Shown piece by piece: positions 56,792 to 64,000 of a stretch of DNA of 64,000 nt; the stretch's first letter is position 1, and each line of letters begins with the position of its first letter. The DNA is from Pseudoxanthomonas sp. JBR18 (GTDB lineage: Bacteria > Pseudomonadota > Gammaproteobacteria > Xanthomonadales > Xanthomonadaceae), in NCBI RefSeq assembly GCF_028198165.1, contig NZ_CP116339.1, forward strand, positions 62,001-126,000, read 5' to 3'. Position numbers and translations under genes: made by a program. The notes beneath the pieces are model-generated. The model worked only from the letters and a program-made list of their open reading frames with translations, ran no database searches and was not told the DNA's origin.

Positions 56792-58084
56792 TTACTGCCG
56801 GATGGCGTCCTGGAAGGACAGCGCCTGCTCGGTGTGCTGGGCACGCTCGGCAATCCAGTCGATCACCTGCTCTTCCATCACCCGGGCCTGCAGCCCGGAC
56901 ATCATCTGGGGATCGTTGCGGTACAACTCAATGACCTGCTCGGGCTCCTCGTAGGTGGAGGCGATCAGGCGCATGGTTTCCTGGACGCGCTTGGGATCCA
57001 GGCGCAGCTCGTTGCGACGGGCGACCTCGCCCACCAGCAGGCCGACCAGGACGCGCTTGCGGGCGGCATCCATGAAACCCTGGTGCGCACCTTCCGGCGG
57101 CTGCACGTTCTGGCCCTGGCGACGGGCCTGCTCGACCTGCTGGGCCAGCATGGCGCGGGCTTCGTTCTCGACCAGGCGCTCGGGCATCTCGACCGAGGCG
57201 TAGGCCGCGATCAGCTGCTCGCCGACTTCGCGGCGCAGGCGATTGGCCAGCGCGCCCTTCAGCTCGCGCTCCAGGTTGGTGCGGATGTCGGCCCGGAACT
57301 GCTCTTCGTTGCCACCCTTCACGCCGAAGCTCTTGATGAACTCCTTGTCCACCGGCGGCAGCACGGATTCGGACACGTCGGTGACCTTCAGGTGCACCTG
57401 CACACTCTTGCCGGCCAGCTGCGGCACCCGCCAGTCGGCGGGAAACTGGACCGTGATTTCTTTTTCTTCGCCCTTGGCCATGCCGACCAGCGCCTGCTCG
57501 ATGTCGGCGAACATCACGCCCGAACCGATCAGGGTGGCCCCGGTCTCGGCACCTTCGGCCGGCAGGCGCTCGTCGCCGGCCTGCGACCAGGTCTCCAGCG
57601 CGACGCGATCACCCTCGGCCGCGCCGCGTTCGACCGGCTGGAAGGTGCGGCGCTGCAGGCGCAGGTTCTCGATCATCTGATCGATATCGGCGTCGGTCAC
57701 CTCGGCGGTGTGGCGCACCACGCTCAGCTTGGACACGTCGATCTCACCGAAGTCCGGCACCACCTCGAAGGTCGCCACCCACTCCAGCTCACCCTCGCCT
57801 GCCGGCTCCAGGCGCGGGTTTCCGGCCAGCTGCAAAGCCTGCTCGCGCACGGCCGAGTCGAAGGTCTCGCGCAGCAGGCCGTCGAGCGCCTCGGCGCGCA
57901 CCTGCTTGCCGAAACGCTGCTCGATCACCTTGGCCGGCACCTTGCCAGGACGGAAGCCCTTCAGGCGCACGGTCTGGCTCAGCTCGCGCAGGCGGCCACC
58001 GATATGGGTGTCCAGGCGCTCGGCCGGCAGAGTGAAACTCATGCGGCGCCCAAGGCTGCCGGTCGATTCGACGGAAACGGTCAT
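56792..58084 (-). CDS. tig: Trigger factor
   Basis: Ribosome-bound chaperone and prolyl isomerase. 430 residues from ATG 58084. Ribosome-binding [17 protein letters not shown] (about 44-60), PPIase region about 160-245 (DRVALETW), and the C-terminal chaperone arm. It is the first gene of the tig-clpP-clpX-lon-hup order. Confidence 0.97.
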   Translation of the reverse strand: MTVSVESTGSLGRRMSFTLPAERLDTHIGGRLRELSQTVRLKGFRPGKVPAKVIEQRFGKQVRAEALDGLLRETFDSAVREQALQLAGNPRLEPAGEGELEWVATFEVVPDFGEIDVSKLSVVRHTAEVTDADIDQMIENLRLQRRTFQPVERGAAEGDRVALETWSQAGDERLPAEGAETGATLIGSGVMFADIEQALVGMAKGEEKEITVQFPADWRVPQLAGKSVQVHLKVTDVSESVLPPVDKEFIKSFGVKGGNEEQFRADIRTNLERELKGALANRLRREVGEQLIAAYASVEMPERLVENEARAMLAQQVEQARRQGQNVQPPEGAHQGFMDAARKRVLVGLLVGEVARRNELRLDPKRVQETMRLIASTYEEPEQVIELYRNDPQMMSGLQARVMEEQVIDWIAERAQHTEQALSFQDAIRQ

Positions 58085-58240
58085 GTCACTGGCTCCTGCA
58101 ACCGTGGCCTCGCAGGACCACGGGTTATCGTTGAGAAAGGGATGGCGGCGGGCTCGGCCGTTTGAAGCGGTCAGCGCCCTTGCCGAACGCGCTAGTTTCG
58201 CCGATCGGGCGCGGTTTGACCACCGAGGGTGCGGTTTTCG

Positions 58241-58269
58241 TTGACAGGCACCCTCCGCGTCCAGACAAT
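58241..58269 (+). promoter_or_regulatory. Sigma-70-like promoter of the tRNA-Pro cluster
   Basis: TTGACA-N17-GACAAT, 64 bp before the tRNA-Pro gene. The -35 is perfect and the -10 matches at four of six positions. It is the likely common start of the Pro, Arg and His tRNA genes. Confidence 0.6.
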
Positions 58270-58333
58270 ACGCGTCCTTTCCGGCGCTGGTCGCCGGCAA
58301 GGCACCGGCAAGTCGCCGGCCCACTGAAGTTTC

Positions 58334-58410
58334 CGGGGTATAGCGCAGTCTGGTAGCGCGCCTGCTTTGGGAGCAGGATGTCGGGGGTTCGAATCCCTCT
58401 ACCCCGACCA
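58334..58410 (+). tRNA. tRNA-Pro (TGG)
   Basis: 77 nt with CCA, opening CGGGGTA as normal for tRNA-Pro. The anticodon loop CTTTGGGA gives TGG. Confidence 0.97.
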
Positions 58411-58457
58411 TCCTCAGCAAGGGCCAGCAAGATGGGCCCGGATGCATTTCCAGCCGG

Positions 58458-58534
58458 GCGCCCGTAGCTCAACTGGATAGAGCACCGGCCTTCTAAGCCG
58501 GCGGTTACAGGTTCGATTCCTGTCGGGCGCGCCA
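58458..58534 (+). tRNA. tRNA-Arg (TCT)
   Basis: 77 nt with CCA. Anticodon loop CTTCTAA gives TCT. Same transcript direction as tRNA-Pro, 47 bp on. Confidence 0.97.
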
Positions 58535-58571
58535 ATGCATCGGCGCACAGGGCTGGATGCGGTTTTCAGTG

Positions 58572-58648
58572 GTGGCTGTAGCTCAGTTGGTTAGAGTACT
58601 GGATTGTGATTCCAGATGTCGGGGGTTCGAGTCCCCTCAGCCACCCCA
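58572..58648 (+). tRNA. tRNA-His (GTG)
   Basis: 77 nt with CCA. The loop ATTGTGA gives GTG. The preceding base 58571 is the G that could serve as G-1 in mature tRNA-His. Confidence 0.96.
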
Positions 58649-58678
58649 CTTTCCGCACCATTTCGCTCCGAAAGGGTG

Positions 58679-58706
58679 TTGCAGAACCGGAATCATCGCG
58701 TATACT
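58679..58706 (+). promoter_or_regulatory. Promoter of tRNA-Lys
   Basis: TTGCAG-N16-TATACT, 17 bp upstream of the tRNA-Lys 5' end. It gives tRNA-Lys its own transcript although it lies behind the Pro-Arg-His series. Confidence 0.65.
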
Positions 58707-58722
58707 GCGCGACCAGTTTTCG

Positions 58723-58798
58723 GGGCCGTTAGCTCAGTTGGTAGAGCAGTTGACTCTTAATCAATAGGTCCAAGGTTCGAATCCTTGACGGCCCACCA
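58723..58798 (+). tRNA. tRNA-Lys (CTT)
   Basis: 76 nt with CCA. Anticodon loop CTCTTAA gives CTT. Followed 6 bp later by a strong terminator. Confidence 0.97.
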
Positions 58799-58804
58799 AA
58801 CAAG

Positions 58805-58840
58805 ACAGCCATCCGGTGCAAACCGGATGGCTGTTTTCTT
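58805..58840 (+). terminator. Terminator after tRNA-Lys
   Basis: ACAGCCATCCGGT/ACCGGATGGCTGT, a 13-bp stem with a 4-base loop, then TTTCTT. It ends the Lys tRNA transcript. Confidence 0.85.
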
Positions 58841-58987
58841 ATGCGCTGAATCTGCAAGGAAGTCCGACGACCCTGCGTCGCGGGACAGGGCGAGGACGCG
58901 CACCTCGTGCGCGAGCGCCAACGGACGTGTAAACCTTCCGCACCTTCGGCACATCCAAAAAGCTCTTTCCCTTCCCGAGATGACGCC

Positions 58988-59305
58988 ATGCCGCCTCGCC
59001 TTTCGCTCGTCCTTGGCGCTGCCCTCTTGGCCGCGAGCTTTCACGGCCATGCCAGCCAGGACACCGGCACGATCCGCGGCCAGGCCGCACCCGACGAGCA
59101 GATCATCATCGTCAGCGAATCGACCAACGCCATCGTCGGCGTCGTCGCCGACCACGAGGGCCGCTTCGAGGCGCACGACCTCGCCCCAGGGCAATACCGC
59201 GTTGCGCGCGGAAGTGCCCTCTCACAGCCTCGCGGCGCACCGGTCCTGGCCGGGCGCGTGACGACGGTGACACTGCCGGCAAAGGCCGACGACCCGAGGC
59301 GCTGA
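58988..59305 (+). CDS. Small secreted carboxypeptidase-regulatory-like protein
   Basis: A 105-residue protein with a signal peptide (MPPRLSLVLGAALLAASFHG, cleavage after GHA) and one beta-sandwich pattern like the carboxypeptidase regulatory-like domain: ESTNAIVGVVADHEGRFEAHDLAPGQYRV. The C-terminus is basic. ATG 58988 was chosen because the signal peptide begins there. It is flanked by tRNA-Lys and tRNA-Leu genes. Function unknown. Confidence 0.7.
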   Translation: MPPRLSLVLGAALLAASFHGHASQDTGTIRGQAAPDEQIIIVSESTNAIVGVVADHEGRFEAHDLAPGQYRVARGSALSQPRGAPVLAGRVTTVTLPAKADDPRR

Positions 59306-59430
59306 GCGCCTCCGGGACCGCACAGAGCGCCCACCCGCTCCCCTGCGCGATCCGTGGGGAGATCGCTTGCTGGCGATCAGAATCGTCAGCGCGCGCCGTG
59401 ACGGCGGAGAGGTAGAATGCGCACAACCTT

Positions 59431-59516
59431 GCGAAAGTGGCGGAATTGGTAGACGCACTGGATTTAGGTTCCAGCGGGTAACCCCCGTGGGGGTTCGAGT
59501 CCCCCCTTTCGCACCA
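59431..59516 (+). tRNA. tRNA-Leu (TAG)
   Basis: 86 nt with CCA and the long variable arm of leucine tRNAs. The anticodon loop ATTTAGG gives TAG. A TAGAAT box lies 13 bp upstream. Confidence 0.97.
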
Positions 59517-59547
59517 TCAACAAAGGAATGGCAGCCCAGGAGGCGCA

Positions 59548-60324
59548 ATGATCCGCAGTGGCAATCCCGCCCTGAAACAGTCCACCTTCCTCGATCTTGG
59601 ATCGGGCCGGGTCGTGACCCGAGATGGCGGCGTGATGACGCTCAACGGCACGGTCAACAAGACCGGCTTCCTGTTGCTCCTCAGCCTGCTGACCGCTGCG
59701 TTCGCATGGCATCAGTCGACCATCGCCCTTCCCAACGGCGAAATGGCCCCGGCGGCCGGCGCAGGCATCTACATGATTGGCGGCGCGATCGGCGGCCTCA
59801 TCCTTGCGCTGATCACCACCTTCAAGAAGACCTGGTCACCGGTGACCGCGCCGCTGTATGCGCTGGTCGAGGGCTTCTTCCTCGGCTCGATCTCGGCGAT
59901 GTACGAAATGCGCTTCCACGGCATCGTCTTCCAGGCGGTGCTGTTGACCTTCGGCACGCTGTTCGCGCTGTTGATGGCCTACCGCAGCGGCCTGATCAAG
60001 CCGACCGAGAACTTCAAGCTGGGCGTGGTCGCGGCCACCGGCGGCATCGCGCTGGTGTACCTGGTGTCGATGGTGATGCAGATGTTCGGCATGAACGTCT
60101 CCTACATCCATGGCTCGGGCGTGATCGGGATTGGCTTCAGCCTGGTCGTGGTGGTGGTCGCCGCCCTCAACCTGGTGCTGGACTTTGATTTCATCGAGTC
60201 CGGCGTCGACGCCGGCGCGCCGAAGTACATGGAGTGGTACGGCGCCTTCGGACTGATGGTCACCCTGGTCTGGCTGTACGTGGAGTTCCTGCGTCTGCTG
60301 TCCAAGCTGCAGTCCCGCAACTGA
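59548..60324 (+). CDS. Bax inhibitor-1/YccA family membrane protein
   Basis: A 258-residue inner-membrane protein with seven transmembrane segments in residues 38-250. Family patterns are ALVEGFFLGSISAMYE (about 113-128) and FDFIESGVDAGAPKYMEWYG (about 212-231), whose acidic residues are thought to act in ion permeation or FtsH interaction in relatives. An N-terminal 30-residue tail is cytosolic. It starts 31 bp after tRNA-Leu. Confidence 0.85.
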   Translation: MIRSGNPALKQSTFLDLGSGRVVTRDGGVMTLNGTVNKTGFLLLLSLLTAAFAWHQSTIALPNGEMAPAAGAGIYMIGGAIGGLILALITTFKKTWSPVTAPLYALVEGFFLGSISAMYEMRFHGIVFQAVLLTFGTLFALLMAYRSGLIKPTENFKLGVVAATGGIALVYLVSMVMQMFGMNVSYIHGSGVIGIGFSLVVVVVAALNLVLDFDFIESGVDAGAPKYMEWYGAFGLMVTLVWLYVEFLRLLSKLQSRN

Positions 60325-60340
60325 CCGGCGCGTACGCGGT

Positions 60341-60413
60341 GTAGAGCGGAGCTTGCTCCGCTGGGCTTTCCCGACGGCCTGAGCGGAGAGCCGCCGAGCA
60401 AGCTCGGCGCTAC
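60341..60413. repeat. REPIN (GTAG-headed REP doublet), copy C
   Basis: 73 bp, GTAGAGCGGAGCTTGCTCCG at the left and GAGCAAGCTCGGCGCTAC at the right. It has both GTAG heads, the same length as copies A and B, and lies 17 bp beyond the Bax inhibitor-like gene. Confidence 0.8.
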
Positions 60414-60434
60414 GCAAGAGCCAGCACTCCCATC

Positions 60435-60463
60435 AAAAAAGGGCGCCGATGGCGCCCTTTTTT
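60435..60463. terminator. Bidirectional terminator between the Bax-like gene and icd
   Basis: A6-GGGCGCC-GAT-GGCGCCC-T6, a 7-bp stem extended by A-T pairs. Serves both the Bax-like gene (+) and icd (-). Confidence 0.9.
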
Positions 60464-60483
60464 GTGGACCGGTGTTCGCGCCC

Positions 60484-61491
60484 TTACAGACGGCTGGCGA
60501 TCGCCTTGGCGAAGCCCATGGTGTTGCCGGTGCCACCCAGATCCGGGGTGACCGAATCCTTGGCTTCCAGCGTAGCCACGATGGCGTTGCGCAGGCGCGT
60601 TGCGTTGTCCGGCTGGCCGATGTGGTCAAGCATCTGCGCGGCGGCGAGCAGCAGCGCGCAGGGATTGGCCTTGCCCTGGCCGGCGATGTCCGGCGCCGAG
60701 CCGTGTACGGCCTCGAAGATCGCCGCATTGGTGCCGATGTTGGCGCCCGGCGCCAGGCCCAGGCCGCCGACCAGACCGGCGCACAGGTCCGAGAGGATGT
60801 CGCCGAACAGGTTGGTGGTCACGATGATGTCGAACTGCTCCGGACGCATCACCAGCTGCATGCAGGTGTTGTCCACGATCATCTCGTTGCACTCGATGTC
60901 CGGATAGTCCTTGGCCACCTCGCGCCCGACCTTCAGGAACAGACCCGAGGTCGACTTGATGATGTTCGCCTTGTGCACCAGGGTCACCTTCTTGCGGCCG
61001 GCGGCGCGGGCCAGGTCGAAGGCGTAGCGCACGATGCGCTCGGAGCCCTTGCGGGTCACCCGGGTCATCGAGATCGCAGTCTCGCCGTCAGCCGAGACTT
61101 CCTGGCCCTCGCTCAGGTAGGCACCCTCGGTGTTCTCGCGCACCGTGATCAGATCCACACCCGCGCCGAAGCGCGACTTGGTGTTGGGGAAGGAAATCGC
61201 CGGGCGCACGTTGGCGTACAGGTCGAAATGCCGGCGCATGGTCACGTTGATCGAGGTGAAGCCTTCGCCCACCGGCGTGGTCAGCGGGCTCTTCAGCGCG
61301 ACCTTGTTCTTCTCGATCGAGGCCAGGGTCTGCGCGGGCAGCAGGTCGCCATGCTTTTCCAGGGCGACCAGGCCGGCTTCGGCGTCTTCGTAGGTCAGGC
61401 CCGCCTTGAGTGCGTCGAGCACGTACAGGGTGGCGTCCATGATTTCCGGGCCGATACCGTCGCCGCGGATGACCGTGATGGTTTGCGTCAT
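60484..61491 (-). CDS. Isocitrate dehydrogenase (NAD type)
   Basis: Decarboxylating dehydrogenase of the citric acid cycle, or a homoisocitrate/isopropylmalate dehydrogenase relative. 335 residues from ATG 61491. Substrate site SINVTMRRHFDLYANVRP, metal ligands in NLFGDILSDLCAGLVGGLGLAP, and the cofactor segment HGSAPDIAGQGKANP that points to NAD. The start gives the family length; the upstream extension is non-coding. A long A/T-rich stretch precedes it, which may hold the promoter. The exact substrate is assigned by family resemblance. Confidence 0.85.
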   Translation of the reverse strand: MTQTITVIRGDGIGPEIMDATLYVLDALKAGLTYEDAEAGLVALEKHGDLLPAQTLASIEKNKVALKSPLTTPVGEGFTSINVTMRRHFDLYANVRPAISFPNTKSRFGAGVDLITVRENTEGAYLSEGQEVSADGETAISMTRVTRKGSERIVRYAFDLARAAGRKKVTLVHKANIIKSTSGLFLKVGREVAKDYPDIECNEMIVDNTCMQLVMRPEQFDIIVTTNLFGDILSDLCAGLVGGLGLAPGANIGTNAAIFEAVHGSAPDIAGQGKANPCALLLAAAQMLDHIGQPDNATRLRNAIVATLEAKDSVTPDLGGTGNTMGFAKAIASRL

Positions 61492-61554
61492 GAGGAGTTC
61501 CAGACTGGGGCGCAAGCCGGTGGGGCATGCGCGGGAAAGAGATTCAGTTCCCTC

Positions 61555-61584
61555 AGTATGCCCGACCTGAAGTGATCGCCCCAA
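61555..61584 (-). promoter_or_regulatory. Candidate promoter of icd
   Basis: TTGGGG-N18-CATACT on the minus strand, about 60 bp upstream of the start codon. Modest match. The nearby region 61600-61700 is A/T-rich against a roughly two-thirds G+C chromosome. Confidence 0.3.
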
Positions 61585-61679
61585 AACCGGAACGCAGCGG
61601 AAAACCGCAAAGATCCCCTAAAAAGCGGATAAGAAACCCAAATTTCGGAAAAAATTCACATAAAACGCGAGTACGCGAA

Positions 61680-61710
61680 TTCAGGTATGCATCATCCATA
61701 CATACCTGAA
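61680..61710. promoter_or_regulatory. 10-bp inverted repeat between icd and the AhpD-like gene
   Basis: TTCAGGTATG and CATACCTGAA, perfect 10-bp arms with an 11-base centre. No T-run follows, so an operator or transcript-end hairpin is equally possible. Confidence 0.4.
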
Positions 61711-61729
61711 ACCGCCCGGTTTGCGCGGA

Positions 61730-62116
61730 TCAATCGTGCGCGTGCGCTTGCGGCGCGGCCGCCCCGCCTTCGAGCTGGTCCAGGAAATCCACTGCGCGGC
61801 GCAGGTGCGGAATCACGATGGACCCGCCGACGACCAGCCCCACGGAGAAGGTCTCGAAGAACTCCTCGCGGGTCACGCCGGCGTCCTTGCACTGGGCCAC
61901 GTGGTAGCTGATGCAGTCGTCACAGCGCAGGACCATCGAGGCCACCAGACCCAGGAGTTCCTTGGTCTTCACGTCCAGCGCGCCCGCCTGGTAGGTCTGC
62001 GTATCCAGCGCGAAGAAGCGACGGACGACCTGGTTGGGCTCGGCCAGGATGCGCTGATTCATGCGCTGCCGGAATTCGGTGAAGGCCTGGACGCGATCGG
62101 CTTCGTTCTCTGACAT
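61730..62116 (-). CDS. Carboxymuconolactone decarboxylase/AhpD family protein
   Basis: A 128-residue alkylhydroperoxidase-D-like protein. The catalytic CxxC-His set is in LRCDDCISYHVAQC (about 80-93). Long helical N-terminus. Likely a small peroxidase or thiol reductant, not a true decarboxylase. It lies 25 bp beyond the grxC stop; shared redox function is plausible. Confidence 0.85.
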   Translation of the reverse strand: MSENEADRVQAFTEFRQRMNQRILAEPNQVVRRFFALDTQTYQAGALDVKTKELLGLVASMVLRCDDCISYHVAQCKDAGVTREEFFETFSVGLVVGGSIVIPHLRRAVDFLDQLEGGAAAPQAHAHD

Positions 62117-62141
62117 GGTGCAACTCCAATCGGTGATCGAC

Positions 62142-62405
62142 TCAGGCGCCAGCCAGCAGCGGTTCCAGCCCACCGGCGCGGTGCAGCGCCATCATGTCGT
62201 CGTAGCCGCCGACGTGGGTCTCGCCAATGAAGATCTGCGGCACGCTGGTGCGGCGGGTCTTGGCCATCATCTTCTCCCGCTCGGCCGGGTCGGTATCGAT
62301 GCGCACTTCGGTCCAGGTCTGGCCCTTGGACTTGAGGAAGTTCTTGGCCGCCACGCAGTACGGACAGATGGCGGTGGAGTAGATGGTGATCTCGGGTGTG
62401 CTCAT
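62142..62405 (-). CDS. grxC: Glutaredoxin 3
   Basis: 87-residue dithiol glutaredoxin. Active site Cys14-Pro-Tyr-Cys17, TSVPQIFIGETHVGGYDD holding the cis-Pro and glutathione site. Reduces disulfides with glutathione. In one minus-strand unit with the AhpD-like gene. Confidence 0.96.
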   Translation of the reverse strand: MSTPEITIYSTAICPYCVAAKNFLKSKGQTWTEVRIDTDPAEREKMMAKTRRTSVPQIFIGETHVGGYDDMMALHRAGGLEPLLAGA

Positions 62406-62572
62406 GGGGAATTCTCCGCCCGGTTGATGGTCAGACAGGCATCATGGTGGCATGGAGGCGGGAAACCAGAGACAGACATGCAACGCAGCGGATTAACCAC
62501 TGATTCACGCGTCGGGCACCCAGGGCCCGCATCCTGCGCCACTGCGCTTATCGCCACTCACCGAGCCTGCCT

Positions 62573-64000
62573 GTGCGCCTGACCCTGCTGGCCACCGCCC
62601 TCACCCTGCTGGTCGCCGCGCCGATCAGCCGCGCCCAGACCGAGCGGCTGCCCGACATCGGCTCGTCCGCCGGCGAGCTGCTCACGCCGACCCGGCAGCG
62701 CGAGTACGGCGCGATGACGCTGCGCGAGCTGCGCAACTACGGCTACCTGCTGGACGATCCGCTGATCGACGACTGGCTCGACAAGGTCGGCCAGAAGCTC
62801 GCCACCAACAGCGACCGCCCGCAGCAGCCGTTCACCTTTTTCATGCTGCGCGACCGTCAGATCAACGCCTTCGCCACCCTCGGCGGCTATATCGCAGTCA
62901 ACTCTGGACTGGTGTTGACCGCAACGCGCGAGGACGAGGTCGCTGCGGTGCTCTCACACGAGATCGCCCATGTCACCCAACAACACGTCCTGCGCGGCGT
63001 CGAACGCGCGCAGCGCGATCAGATTCCCATCCTGCTGGGCATGCTCGGGGCGATCGTCGCGGCCCAGGCAGCGGGAGGAAATTCCAGCGGGGATGCCTCC
63101 CAGGCCGCCATCTTCAGCGGCCTGGGGCTGATGCAGCAGCGCCAGATCGACTACACGCGCTCCAACGAATCCGAAGCCGACCGTCTGGGCATCCGCACCC
63201 TGGCCCGGGCCGGTTACGACCCGGAGGCGATGGCCGACTTCTTTGCCCGCATGCAACAGGTCATGCGCGCCAACCGGGGGGGCGAACGCGAGCAGGTGCC
63301 CGACTACCTGCAGACCCACCCGGTGACGACCACCCGCATCAGCGAAGCCCACGACCGCGCCGAACGCATCGAGCGCGAGCAGAACGTGATCACCACCGTG
63401 ACCACCCCCGGCGGCAAGATCACCGAATCCAGCCCGCGCGAAGGCAACTACGCGGCAGGCATGCCCAGCACCAATCCCCTGCTGCCGTTCCAGGTCTCGC
63501 TGCCGGAGAGCAGTTTTCAGGCTGGTGCGACCGGGCTGTTCGCCTGGGCGCACGAGCGCCTGCGCGTCCTCAGCGCCAACACCCCGGGCGATGCGGTGCG
63601 CGAATACGAAGGCATCCGCCGCAGTACCGGCGAGCTGACCGCCCCGCAGCAATATGGCCTGGCCCTGGCCGAGCTGCGCAGCAACGACACACTGAGCGCC
63701 GCCACGCATTTCGCCGCGTTGCTCAAGGCCGATCCTGACAACGTATGGCTGGGCCTGGCGCTGGCCGAGGCACAGGCACGCAACGGAGACATGGCGGCGG
63801 CCAAACAGCGCTTCGAGGCGCTGCGCAAGCACCGCCCGGACAGCCGACCGATCGCCCTGACCTACGCGCAGGCACTCAATGCGCAGGGCACCGCGGCTGG
63901 CGGCAAGCAGGCGCAGGCGATCCTGCAGCCGCTGCTGGGGGGCGCGGACGACGATCCGATCTTCCAGCAGGCCTACGCCCGCGCCTGCGAACTGGCTGGC
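62573..64000 (+). CDS. BepA-like M48 metalloprotease with TPR (3' end outside window)
   Basis: Periplasmic protease and chaperone for outer-membrane protein quality control (BepA/YfgC family). GTG start at 62573; 476 residues are visible before the edge. A signal peptide (about 1-22), the zinc motif HEIAH at 129-133 with Glu in NESEADRLG, then a TPR-like C-terminal half. The cleavage of misassembled LptD is known for E. coli BepA and is inferred here. No ATG is near; the SD is weak. Confidence 0.88.
   Translation, partial: MRLTLLATALTLLVAAPISRAQTERLPDIGSSAGELLTPTRQREYGAMTLRELRNYGYLLDDPLIDDWLDKVGQKLATNSDRPQQPFTFFMLRDRQINAFATLGGYIAVNSGLVLTATREDEVAAVLSHEIAHVTQQHVLRGVERAQRDQIPILLGMLGAIVAAQAAGGNSSGDASQAAIFSGLGLMQQRQIDYTRSNESEADRLGIRTLARAGYDPEAMADFFARMQQVMRANRGGEREQVPDYLQTHPVTTTRISEAHDRAERIEREQNVITTVTTPGGKITESSPREGNYAAGMPSTNPLLPFQVSLPESSFQAGATGLFAWAHERLRVLSANTPGDAVREYEGIRRSTGELTAPQQYGLALAELRSNDTLSAATHFAALLKADPDNVWLGLALAEAQARNGDMAAAKQRFEALRKHRPDSRPIALTYAQALNAQGTAAGGKQAQAILQPLLGGADDDPIFQQAYARACELAG

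Overview
This 64 kb window is high-GC bacterial chromosome from a gammaproteobacterium of the family Xanthomonadaceae (Stenotrophomonas/Pseudoxanthomonas/Xanthomonas group; I cannot settle the genus). The evidence is the gene order rpoE-rseA-mucD-lepA-lepB-DUF4845-rnc-era-recO, the fabF-pabB-mltG-tmk-holB-pilZ order, a Kdo kinase of the Xanthomonas/Haemophilus type, and several GTAG-headed palindromic REP doublets like the SMAG elements of Stenotrophomonas. Almost everything is core genome. I see no prophage, insertion sequence, CRISPR array, toxin-antitoxin pair or recognisable defence system.

Layout. 1-4.2 kb: end of nagZ, a CYTH triphosphatase, rlmD, a response regulator-Hpt protein, recO. 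4.2-12.4 kb: a minus-strand series running rpoE, rseA, mucD, lepA, lepB, DUF4845, rnc, era, recO, which joins envelope-stress control, signal peptidase, translation factor and RNA processing. 12.6-14.9 kb: a plus-strand multifunctional beta-oxidation enzyme and a tiny membrane protein. 14.9-26.6 kb: minus-strand cell envelope, folate and fatty-acid genes: pilZ, holB, tmk, mltG, pabB, fabF, acpP, fabG, fabD, a kinase-like membrane protein, fabH, rpmF, yceD. plsX and pabC are missing from their usual places. 26.7-33.8 kb: yceF, a GT-C glycosyltransferase, then a MoxR-DUF58-transglutaminase-Slp plus-strand operon. 33.9-37.6 kb: HIT protein, recR, ybaB, dnaX, tRNA-Ser and the 4.5S SRP RNA. 37.6-40.0 kb: two REPINs and the molybdopterin genes moaE-moaD-moaC-moaA. 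40.0-43.3 kb: MBL hydrolase, Kdo kinase, heptosyltransferase-like GT9, DUF6165 and tRNA-Ser. 43.5-48.9 kb: a PP2C phosphatase with a duplicated tail, then the enteric-like block dnaQ, GNAT, rnhA, methyltransferase, gloB, mltD. 49-58 kb: the proteostasis block tig-clpP-clpX-lon-hup-(tRNA-Val, two tRNA-Asp)-ppiD. 58.3-64 kb: tRNAs Pro, Arg, His, Lys and Leu, a small secreted protein, a Bax inhibitor-like membrane protein, NAD-type isocitrate dehydrogenase, an AhpD-like protein, grxC and the start of a BepA-like M48 protease.

The points I would look at again are a roughly 155-bp imperfect tandem duplication joining the end of the SRP RNA gene and a REPIN; a 38-bp copy of the PP2C gene tail 185 bp downstream; PabB with Ala where the family nucleophile Lys is expected; loss of plsX with a kinase-like gene in the fab cluster; and a hup gene that ends 11 bp before a tRNA.
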